Part shown: positions 1-7,200 of the stretch, in pieces
Position numbering within the stretch: position 1 is the stretch's first letter
Layout of the letters: each line of letters opens with the position of its first letter
Assembly: GCA_038234975.1 (NCBI GenBank)
Contig: JBBSUK010000088.1
Location: 1 to 15,231, forward strand
Reading direction: 5' to 3'
Length of the DNA stretch: 15,231 nucleotides
Source: Schlegelella_A sp038234975
GTDB taxonomy: Bacteria; Pseudomonadota; Gammaproteobacteria; Burkholderiales; Burkholderiaceae_C
Notes under the pieces: generated by a model
Databases searched by the model: none
What the model saw: only the letters and a program-made list of their open reading frames with translations
Told to the model about the DNA's origin: nothing
Program-made: the position numbers and the translations under genes

Positions 1-1784
1 CCCGCCGCCGCTGTGGTGCGGCCGCGCGTGGTGTCGTGCGCCACGCGGGGGTTCGGGGCCCCCGCGCGGCCGGCGGTCGGGTGTGGCGCCCGTTCCGCGG
101 GGGCCCCGGCGACGACGGTCGCGCCCGGGCGTGCGGACCGAGCGGGTTGGCGAACGTCGGATGCAACGCCGTGCCGCGCTGCGTCGCCGGATGCGGACGC
201 CGCCGCTGCCGAGGAGGCCGAGTCCTCGGTCCGCCCGGCAGTCGCCTCCGCGGAGATCGGCGCGGCCGATGCCGGATCGGCCTCGGGAGCGGCGGCGGGG
301 GAGTCGGCGGCCGGCAACGGCTCCGGCTCCGGCGACGACGCGGAAGTGTGGGAAGCGGGCTGGAGCGGCTCGCTGCGCGTCGCCACGATCCCGGGATCGA
401 TCGAGGCCACCGTTGTCTCCTGGAACGGTGGGCCGCGACGCATCGAGTCCCAGACGGGTGGAACAAGGGCGGCGATGGCGATCGCCACCAGCCCCGTGCC
501 CGCAGCAGCGAACCACCTCATCGGCGGCGGCGGACGTTGCTGGTCGCGTGCTTCACGCCGGGCGCGAAACGCCGTCATGGCCTCGGCGATGCGCGGCTCC
601 AGCGGCTTCCCGGGTCGGGCGGCGGTCGAAGAGACCGCCATCGTTTCGAGCACGGGCGATCGCTCGCCTCCCGGGCGGCTCCCGGCGATCAGATCGCGGC
701 CCGCATCTGCGGCCACGGGCGTTTCATCCCCAGCCGTCCCGTCGGGATCGGCCCCCGGCTCCGCTGTCGCCGCCAGGGGCGGCGCAATGCGCGTGATCGG
801 CGTCGTCGCGGTGGCGACCACCGATGCCGCATCGAGGGCCAGCGGCCAGCCGCGCTGGAGCGATCGACGCAGCTCCGGCTCGGCCAGCGCTTCGCTCGCC
901 AGCGAGATCAGCTGGGCGTGCGGCCGCATCGTCGTCCGAGCCTGGTCGTGAATGTCGGCGAGTCGCTGCACGAATGCCGTGGCCTCAGCGTGGCGGCGCG
1001 GGGTCCAACCCAAATGTGCCGCGTCCTCGGTCCTGGGCAAGCACCGCCGCAGCATCGCGGCCAGGCTGAAGATGTCGCAGCGCCAGTCGAGGTGTCGCGT
1101 CGGTCCGAGGTCGCCGCTGCGGCCGATCTCCAGCGCCTCGAGCAGTCGTGGAGACTGGTACTCGTAGCTGGGCTGGGGCGCGATCGGCAGCGCGCTCACC
1201 AGACGTTCGCCGGTGACCAGCGAGAACGCGAAGTCAATGAGGGTCAGGTCAGCGAAGCGCGGGTGCAACGGCACCGGTTCGCTGTCGGCCAGTGGCTCGA
1301 AGCCGACCGGGTCGACCGGGATGCAGATGTTGTCGGCTTTGAGGTCGAGATGGACGAGGTTCAGTTCGTGGATGGCGTCGAGTGCGAGCAGCGTGTGCCG
1401 CGCCAGCGTCCACCAGTGCGCGCAGTCCTTGAACAGGTTGCGCACCACGGCGCCGTCGCGTTCGAGCGGCAGCAACGTCGCCCAGTGGTCGACGGTGATG
1501 CCGGCGTCGTAGGTCTGGACCAGCGCCGACCGATCCGAGGCGCCCCGGTCGAACTGCACGACGTCGGGCACGGAGCGGATCCCGTGGCCGACGAGCCGGG
1601 CCAGGATCCGCCATTCGCGTTCGGTCCACTCGCGGTAGTCGCCGTTGGGCGTGGCGAGGAAGCGCTTGGTGTAGCGGCGTCGCTCGCCGGGCGCCGAGGC
1701 CTCGCGAAATACCTCGACGTGCTCGCCGGTGACCATGCGCAAACGTGCGCGCCCGAAGACGCGGTCGAGCTCGGAGGGCGTCAT
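1..1784 (-). CDS. Atypical membrane-anchored Ser/Thr protein kinase (3' end off window)
   Basis: The minus-strand frame is open from an ATG at 1784 to the window edge (594 codons, no stop seen). GAAGGA lies 7 nt upstream of the ATG, which overlaps the stop of the PP2C gene as ATGA. Residues 1-245 look like a Hanks-type kinase: K40 as a candidate ATP lysine, catalytic loop HLDLKADN at 145-152, and the helix-F motif DIFSLA at 237-242. Several signatures are degenerate: no glycine-rich loop is visible, DFG reads DFA (184-186), the APE region reads SPR (211-213), and about 30 extra residues separate the catalytic loop from DFA. An Ala/Pro-rich linker leads to one membrane segment (424-441) and then a low-complexity Ala/Pro/Glu/Ser tail, presumably periplasmic. 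The likely role is phosphorylation of operon partners or FHA-binding sites. HxDLKxxN is intact, so activity is possible, but the other changes leave a pseudokinase open. Confidence 0.85.
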   Translation of the reverse strand, partial: MTPSELDRVFGRARLRMVTGEHVEVFREASAPGERRRYTKRFLATPNGDYREWTEREWRILARLVGHGIRSVPDVVQFDRGASDRSALVQTYDAGITVDHWATLLPLERDGAVVRNLFKDCAHWWTLARHTLLALDAIHELNLVHLDLKADNICIPVDPVGFEPLADSEPVPLHPRFADLTLIDFAFSLVTGERLVSALPIAPQPSYEYQSPRLLEALEIGRSGDLGPTRHLDWRCDIFSLAAMLRRCLPRTEDAAHLGWTPRRHAEATAFVQRLADIHDQARTTMRPHAQLISLASEALAEPELRRSLQRGWPLALDAASVVATATTPITRIAPPLAATAEPGADPDGTAGDETPVAADAGRDLIAGSRPGGERSPVLETMAVSSTAARPGKPLEPRIAEAMTAFRARREARDQQRPPPPMRWFAAAGTGLVAIAIAALVPPVWDSMRRGPPFQETTVASIDPGIVATRSEPLQPASHTSASSPEPEPLPAADSPAAAPEADPASAAPISAEATAGRTEDSASSAAAASASGDAARHGVASDVRQPARSARPGATVVAGAPAERAPHPTAGRAGAPNPRVAHDTTRGRTTAAA

Positions 1785-2680
1785 GGCGCGATCCTTCGCT
1801 GGCGGGCATGAGCGCCCGAGAACCTGGCGCGCGCCGGGCCGATGGCCGTGCGCTCGACGAGCAGCACGGTCGCGTCGTCGGCGCTGCCACGCTCCCGGGC
1901 CAGAACGACCAGCGCCTCGCAACGCGCGGTCAACGGCAGCGGCAGCGACAGGACGCGACACCAGTCGCTCGACTCGAGGTGCTTGTGTACACCGTCGCTG
2001 CAGATCGCGAGCAGGCTGTCGTGGGGCAGCGCGTGGAGGCCACAGTTGGCGCCGTGGGTGGCGCCGTTGCCGACCATGCGGGCCGGATCGTCGCGCGAGC
2101 CGCCGGGTGGTGGCGGTTCGCCGAGCTCGCCGAAGGTGTCGTCGCGCGTCAGGCACTCGATGGTCCGCGGCACCTCGCCGGACCAGCGGTAGACGCGGCA
2201 GTCGCCCACCCAGGCGACCAGCCAGTTGGCGGCGGCGGCGTCGACCGGCGCGCACAGCGCCGCCGTGGCCGCGCCCGGATGTGGAGTGATGCGGGCGATG
2301 GCCGCGGCGATCGCGCGGTCGGCATCGAGCACGGCTGCGGTGACGCGCTGGGCGTCTCCCGGGGCGAGCGGGCGGGTGCCATCGCCCAGCTGTTCGTGCA
2401 GGTGCGCGACGAGCTCGCGGCTCGCGAGATCGGGCTCGGCGCCGCCGCCTACCCCGTCGGCCACGGCGAACAGGCGGCCGTCGCCGCAGAGCGGGCTGTG
2501 GGTGTCCTCGTTGGTGCCGTGGTGAAGTCCGCACGCCGAGAACGCGGCCGCTTCGAGCCGGCTCTGTCCTTTCACGTAGGTGCCGGCCGTCACGGCCTGC
2601 CGCGACGGCTCCAGCCAGCGCGGCGACGCGTGGTCCGGCTCGAGCGGTGTGATGAGTCCGTGGACGGAGGTCGCTGCCAT
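1781..2680 (-). CDS. PP2C-family (PPM) Ser/Thr protein phosphatase
   Basis: This 299-aa protein carries the metal-binding motifs of bacterial PP2C phosphatases in order: NEDT at 57-60 (Asp59), FAVADGVGG at 71-79 (Asp75), GDCRVY at 159-164, SDGVHKHL at 228-235 (Asp229) and SADDATV at 266-272. All the aspartates expected to bind Mn/Mg are present. No signal peptide or membrane segment is visible, so it should be cytoplasmic. About 45 residues precede the catalytic fold and about 20 basic residues follow it. Its ATG begins 1 nt after the FHA gene stop and its TGA overlaps the kinase ATG, so the three genes are probably translationally coupled. The inferred role is to remove phosphates placed by the adjacent kinase, as PstP does for PknA/PknB in actinobacteria. 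It has no SpoIIE-type or sensor domain. Confidence 0.93.
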   Translation of the reverse strand: MAATSVHGLITPLEPDHASPRWLEPSRQAVTAGTYVKGQSRLEAAAFSACGLHHGTNEDTHSPLCGDGRLFAVADGVGGGAEPDLASRELVAHLHEQLGDGTRPLAPGDAQRVTAAVLDADRAIAAAIARITPHPGAATAALCAPVDAAAANWLVAWVGDCRVYRWSGEVPRTIECLTRDDTFGELGEPPPPGGSRDDPARMVGNGATHGANCGLHALPHDSLLAICSDGVHKHLESSDWCRVLSLPLPLTARCEALVVLARERGSADDATVLLVERTAIGPARARFSGAHARQRRIAP

Positions 2681-2681
2681 C

Positions 2682-4193
2682 TCAATGCTCCGCGTGCCGC
2701 GCGAGGGTCAGCCGGCAGCTCGCCTCGCCGGGCAGCGACCCGCCCAGCGCCATCGTCTGGCCGAACCCCCAACGCACCGCCGTGCCGGGACCGTGGTGTT
2801 CGCCCTCGATCTCCACGCCGTTGTCGCCGCGCACCGTGCCGTAGGCTGCCTCGTCGTCAACGCGATCGATGTCGATGTGGTGTCCGGAGACGCCGGCATG
2901 GCTCCAGTCGATGACGATGGTGCGGGCGCGCGACCGGCCGATGCTGATGGGCAATTCGCTCGGCCGCATGTGGTGGAGGCGCACACCGCCCGGGCGCGGC
3001 TCGCCGATCGTCAGCACAGGCTCGCAGGCGCGGGCGTTGACGTGCAGCACCGCCGTGCTCGGCGTCGACGGCGCGGCGGGATCGTCGGCGTCGCGCGCAT
3101 GCGCGATCGGATCCGCGACCGGCGTCTTCGGCGACGCGGTCGGCGCCGTCGAGCTCGGGTCGTGTAGCCCGAGCCAGGGGTAGTCGCCCGGCGGCCCGTC
3201 GGCCCGCGCCGACAGCACCACGCGACGGCCGGGGCCGAGCGGCATCACGCGCCCTCCGCCCGGCGCGGCGCCCGGGCCGCCATCGCGTTGCGCGCGATCG
3301 CCTCCCGCGGGACTGACGGGCTCGACCCGCACGCCATTCGTCGACCCCGCGTCGCAGACGAACCAGCCGTCGCCTTCGAACCAGACCTCGGCGTGGCGTC
3401 GGCTGGAATAGGTGCCGTTGAGGCGGATGTCGCAGTCGCTTCCCTTGCCGACGCTGTAGCGGCGCCCGGGCACGACGACGGGCAGAACCACCCGCCGCGG
3501 CCCGTCGGCGTCGACGAGATCGAAGGTGCAGCGTCGTCCGGCCAGCGGGGTCGCCGGCGTCGAGTCGGCGCGGGCGGAGCCGTCGGCGGCGGGGCGACGC
3601 TCGGGGTCGCTTTCGATCCACCGCCCGAGGACGCTGATCTCGTAGGGCGCGCCCGACTCCGGCTCCTCGGTTCGCAGGGCGGCGAGCAGTTCGGCATACT
3701 CGTTCTCCACCTCGTGGCCGCCCGCTTCCAGATCCGACAAGCCGGCAAACTGCGACAGGTCGATCACGGCTGCGTTCGGCAGCCGGCCGATGACCTCGCG
3801 CGCGAAATAACGCTTGACCTGCTCGGGCCGGAACTCGCGCATGAACTGCTGCAGCCGCTCGCGCGCCGCCGCGCCGCCGGGCGAACGCACCCCGATGGCG
3901 GTGAGGACGAAGCGGTCGCGGTCGGCGATGACGACGTGCAGCCGGACGTGCCCGGCCACGAAATGTTCCAGCTCCGTGCGCACGGCGCCGATCAGCGGAC
4001 CGTATGCGCCCAGCGCCTCGTTCGTGGTCAGCGACGGCTCGACGAACAGCCCGGCACGTGCGCGCGCATCGGCGGACTTCGGGTCGAGATCCGGCTCCCG
4101 ATCGTGCATGGAGTCGCGCGGCGGCAGGTCCGCGCGTCCGGCGGCGGCGCCGATGCCGTGCACGCGCTGCAGAACCCAGGATTTCACGTTCAT
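2682..4193 (-). CDS. Protein with two FHA domains (phosphothreonine reader)
   Basis: The start is set at the ATG at 4193 (503 aa). The frame stays open upstream but then overlaps the preceding gene and contains no nearer Met. Residues 1-190 form a soluble alpha/beta region that I do not recognise; it resembles the position, not clearly the sequence, of the N-terminal domain of actinobacterial FhaA. FHA domain 1 spans roughly 225-330: SVGKGSDCDI at 247-256, SSRRHAEV at 263-270 and STNGV at 284-288 supply the usual Gly, Ser, His and Asn residues that contact phosphothreonine. A Pro/Ala/Thr linker leads to FHA domain 2 at about 383-497, with ISIGRS at 416-421, VSGHH at 435-439 and GDNGV at 456-460. 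No membrane segment is seen. It probably docks phosphorylated partners, possibly the neighbouring kinase, transpeptidase or SEDS protein. GTCC-rich bases precede the ATG and no strong ribosome binding site is evident. Confidence 0.88.
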   Translation of the reverse strand: MNVKSWVLQRVHGIGAAAGRADLPPRDSMHDREPDLDPKSADARARAGLFVEPSLTTNEALGAYGPLIGAVRTELEHFVAGHVRLHVVIADRDRFVLTAIGVRSPGGAAARERLQQFMREFRPEQVKRYFAREVIGRLPNAAVIDLSQFAGLSDLEAGGHEVENEYAELLAALRTEEPESGAPYEISVLGRWIESDPERRPAADGSARADSTPATPLAGRRCTFDLVDADGPRRVVLPVVVPGRRYSVGKGSDCDIRLNGTYSSRRHAEVWFEGDGWFVCDAGSTNGVRVEPVSPAGGDRAQRDGGPGAAPGGGRVMPLGPGRRVVLSARADGPPGDYPWLGLHDPSSTAPTASPKTPVADPIAHARDADDPAAPSTPSTAVLHVNARACEPVLTIGEPRPGGVRLHHMRPSELPISIGRSRARTIVIDWSHAGVSGHHIDIDRVDDEAAYGTVRGDNGVEIEGEHHGPGTAVRWGFGQTMALGGSLPGEASCRLTLARHAEH

Positions 4194-4210
4194 GATGGAC
4201 TTTCGTTCGA

Positions 4211-4549
4211 TCAGCTGCGATAGGCCACGACGAGCGTGGCGAGGGGGCCCGCACGGTGCACGTGGCGCACGCGGGGGAAGTCGGGCAGGCCGTAGTCGGA
4301 CGAGATTCGCTCGACGAAACGGCCCCAGGCGGGTTGCACCGAATCGCCGGCGCGCACGCGCCGCAGCAGGGCCGGCAGCGACAGGTCGATCAGGAGCGCG
4401 ATCCGCGACACGTCGCCGACCAGCACGAGCGCGCGACGCAGGGCGTCCTCGAGGTCGGCGAGGCAACGCTCGAAAGGACCATCGAAGGTCCACACCAGCG
4501 GCGGCGGCGGTGCGGGCATGCGAGGCGAGCGACGTTGGAGGATCGTCAT
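4211..4549 (-). CDS. Small protein of unknown function inside the cell-wall/kinase operon
   Basis: This 112-aa protein starts at an ATG at 4549 that overlaps the stop codon of the penicillin-binding protein gene as ATGA, and it ends 17 nt before the FHA gene. The overlap and the clean fit between neighbours support it being a real gene. I do not recognise the family. It has a basic, Pro-rich N-terminus (RMPAPPPP at 10-17), a predicted helical stretch rich in Leu, Asp and Arg at 25-70, no signal peptide and no convincing membrane span. It is probably cytoplasmic. Its position between the transpeptidase and the phosphopeptide reader suggests an adaptor or regulator, but nothing in the sequence proves that. 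In the same frame the open reading extends far upstream, antiparallel to codon use in the transpeptidase, so only the portion from 4549 is supported. Confidence 0.7.
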   Translation of the reverse strand: MTILQRRSPRMPAPPPPLVWTFDGPFERCLADLEDALRRALVLVGDVSRIALLIDLSLPALLRRVRAGDSVQPAWGRFVERISSDYGLPDFPRVRHVHRAGPLATLVVAYRS

Positions 4550-7200
4550 GGCGCCGCTTGCTCGATGAAGCCGGTGCGCCGGCCGATGATCTGCATCGCG
4601 ATTTCGGCTGACGGGTTCGGACCGAGGTCGCCGGCGCCATGCACGCGGCCGCTCGCGCGCAGCCAGTTGCGCTCGGTCAGAACGGCGATCGCCTTGTGCC
4701 ACGGCCCGCGGCTCGAGCGGTCGGCCCGGAAGGTCGCCACGTACCACTTGTAGGGACGCAGCGAGCCGCAGGCGCCGCGCCGCTGCAGCCCGACCGACGG
4801 CGCGTCGTCGCGGCAGAGTCGGGAAAGGGCGTCGAGCGTGAGGTCGTCGCCCGGAAAGCTCGGTGTGCCGGTCTTGCCGGCAATCCAGTCGATGGCCTGG
4901 CAGCGCCCGGCATCGAAGACCTGTTCGCAGGCGCTGCGTGCGGTGCCCGCGCGGTGGCTGTACGAGAGACCGCTCAGGATCAGTTCTGCGGCATCGCGCG
5001 GCACCGGCACGATCGGTTGCACCGCGGCCGCCCAGTGGCGTGCGTCCTCGCGGACCGCCGCGTCGGCACCGGGCACGCCGTGCATGGCCGCCACGAGGTG
5101 CGGGTTCGGGACCGCGCTCGCGCCGGTCGCGGCGGCCGCGAGCGCGGCCATCATGCCGGCGACGCCGAGCGCGCTGGCACGGGCATGGCCCTGCCCCCAG
5201 CCTTCGGCGACCACGTCGACGACTGCGCCGCCCCGGCACTTCTCCCAGTCGTCGTCGCTCGCTCGCCGGCCATCGGCGCCAGCGGCGCAGCGGCGCACGA
5301 TGTCGGCGTCGAGCGGCATCGGCGCCATCAGTTGCATGGCGGCGCCGGGTCGGGTCGCCATCGGCCCGCTCAGGAGCCGGCCGTAGGCGACGGCGGTGGC
5401 GGCCGGTGCGACACCGCCGTCCAGCCTCGAAGCCGGTTCGAGCGCCCGCCCGAACAGCAGGTCGGCCCGGCCGCAGTTCTCGCTGCCGGCGGCGCAGCCG
5501 GCGTTCCAGCCGAAGGAGAGCGCGGTCTCCTGCGCCGCCCACGGCCGGTTGCAGGAGGCGAACGCGCGGTCGCTGCAGAACAGGCGGTCGAGGAAGCGGG
5601 CGGAATCGGATCGCATCAGCTGGCCGCGCAGGCTGCTGCGCGCCGGCAGGCCGGGGTGCGCCATGGCCGCGCGTTCGGCGGTCAGCAGCGACGGGCCGGT
5701 GGCGGGGTCGCCCAGGAAGGTGGCGGCCAGGATGGGCTTGATCGTCGATGCCGGCATGGCGTCGTGGTAGACGGCCGGGTTGAGCAGCGCGTCGGGTCGC
5801 AGTCGGGCGCCGAAGGGGAGCCGGTGATCGCAGCCGGCGGCGCGCCTGCCGCCTTCGGCCGCGTCGCGCGTGCACGGCGACAGGGCGCCCGCCAGGGCCT
5901 CGATCCGGCCGCTCCCCACGTCGATGACCGCGACGGCGGCCATCCGCACCATCGCGCCTTCGAGCAGCTTGTCGCCGAGGGCGCCGTCGCCGTCTTCGCG
6001 GCGATGCATCCCGAGCGAGGCACACACGTCGTGGCGGCCGGTGTAGCAGGCGGCCGTCTTCTGTGCGAGGGCCTGCAGTGCGGGGTCGATGGTGAGATCG
6101 ACGGAATAGCCGACGTCGAGCGGCACGCCGTCGATCACGACGCGGTTGCGTCGGTCGACGCCGGTCGCGGTGCGGCGCAGCGGATCGGCGCGAGGTTCGT
6201 CGACCTCGGTGTAGGCCCTGTAGAGGGTGCCGGTGGGCTGGCGCAGCGTCTCGAGCGGCCGAAGCAGCGTGTGCAGCGATGGTGGAACGGCCCAGCGCAG
6301 GTCGCCGGGCCCGTCGGCCCGTCCGGGCTCGCCCGGCAACCCCCGTGGAGCGACGCTGTCGCCGGGTCGCGCGCCGCTCAACGTCGGCAAGGCGCAGAGC
6401 CGCTGCTGCAGGCTGCGGGGTCCGGCCACGAAATAGCGCGGGCCGGACGAGCCCGCATCGTCGTTCAGGCCGACGTAGATGCAGCCGGCGGCACCACTCC
6501 ACGGGTTGCGGCGCATCACGGTGCGCGCCGCGACCTGCATCTCCTGCTCGGGGCGCCAGCGGGCGAGCGCGGCGGGGCTCTCGCTGTCACGCCAGGCCAG
6601 CGCGTCCAGCATGGCGCCGTCGTGGCGCCGCAGGGCGGCCAGCGCCGCGACGAGATCGGCGCAGCGCACTCGAAACGTTCGACCCGGCGCATCCGGCGTC
6701 TCGATCGGGGTGGCCAGCGCCTCGCGGGCAGCGGCGAACCAGCGCGTCGTGTCGAGGCCGATCGGGTGATCGGAGCGCAGGCCGGGCGCGGCCACGCGGT
6801 TGCCCAGGGCGCGGTCGAGCTCGTGGAGCTGCCCCGCCACGCGGTCGGCGACGCCGGGATCCTCGGAGCCGCCGAACACGGCGGCACGCAGGTGCTGAGC
6901 CAGCCCCGCGTTGGCGGCCCACTCGGCGCGGCACGGTGCGATGCCTTCGAGGACCTGCTCGGCGCTCGTCGTCTGCGGTGCTGGGTCAGCGCGCTCGACG
7001 ACGGCCCGCTCGAAGGTCTTCAGCGCTGCGACGAGGCGAACGCTCACGTAGCGGTCGGTCCTGCCGGCCAGCCATGCTCCGTCCGGGTCGGCAGGTCGCA
7101 CCAGTCCGACCAGCAGGACGATGCCGCCCATCACCGGCACCAGCGCGGCACTGGCCGCGATCGCGCACTCGAGCAGCGTCAGGCGGCGGCGCTCAGGCAC
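4546..7200 (-). CDS. Penicillin-binding protein, transpeptidase domain (cysteine-rich)
   Basis: An 884-aa protein from a GTG at 7200, with GGAG 5 nt upstream; the start overlaps the end of the SEDS gene by 8 nt. One N-terminal membrane anchor lies at about 13-34. The rest should be periplasmic. The transpeptidase signatures are PASTIKP (catalytic Ser485, Lys488) and IAGKTGTP (KTG at 776-778); GWGQGHARASALGVAG at 667-682 matches the usual GQG helix before the active site. The SxN motif is not obvious; SEN at 573-575 is a candidate. About 330 residues before the catalytic domain do not resemble a standard pedestal that I can name, and no glycosyltransferase domain is visible, so it is a class-B-like enzyme. 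It holds 18 cysteines outside the membrane anchor, far above normal for this family. Typical class B enzymes have about 550-650 residues. Its partner is the SEDS protein encoded immediately upstream. Confidence 0.9.
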   Translation of the reverse strand: MPERRRLTLLECAIAASAALVPVMGGIVLLVGLVRPADPDGAWLAGRTDRYVSVRLVAALKTFERAVVERADPAPQTTSAEQVLEGIAPCRAEWAANAGLAQHLRAAVFGGSEDPGVADRVAGQLHELDRALGNRVAAPGLRSDHPIGLDTTRWFAAAREALATPIETPDAPGRTFRVRCADLVAALAALRRHDGAMLDALAWRDSESPAALARWRPEQEMQVAARTVMRRNPWSGAAGCIYVGLNDDAGSSGPRYFVAGPRSLQQRLCALPTLSGARPGDSVAPRGLPGEPGRADGPGDLRWAVPPSLHTLLRPLETLRQPTGTLYRAYTEVDEPRADPLRRTATGVDRRNRVVIDGVPLDVGYSVDLTIDPALQALAQKTAACYTGRHDVCASLGMHRREDGDGALGDKLLEGAMVRMAAVAVIDVGSGRIEALAGALSPCTRDAAEGGRRAAGCDHRLPFGARLRPDALLNPAVYHDAMPASTIKPILAATFLGDPATGPSLLTAERAAMAHPGLPARSSLRGQLMRSDSARFLDRLFCSDRAFASCNRPWAAQETALSFGWNAGCAAGSENCGRADLLFGRALEPASRLDGGVAPAATAVAYGRLLSGPMATRPGAAMQLMAPMPLDADIVRRCAAGADGRRASDDDWEKCRGGAVVDVVAEGWGQGHARASALGVAGMMAALAAAATGASAVPNPHLVAAMHGVPGADAAVREDARHWAAAVQPIVPVPRDAAELILSGLSYSHRAGTARSACEQVFDAGRCQAIDWIAGKTGTPSFPGDDLTLDALSRLCRDDAPSVGLQRRGACGSLRPYKWYVATFRADRSSRGPWHKAIAVLTERNWLRASGRVHGAGDLGPNPSAEIAMQIIGRRTGFIEQAAP

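Noticed and set aside
36..1811. A 591-codon plus-strand frame opposite the kinase
   Set aside because: Low-complexity Arg/Gly-rich translation and no domain, while the minus strand carries HLDLKADN and a membrane anchor and is ATGA-coupled to the phosphatase.
4194..4640. N-terminal extension of the FHA gene to an ATG at 4640
   Set aside because: It would overlap the whole 112-aa gene and part of the transpeptidase gene with Arg-rich low-complexity sequence; ATG at 4193 is the natural start.
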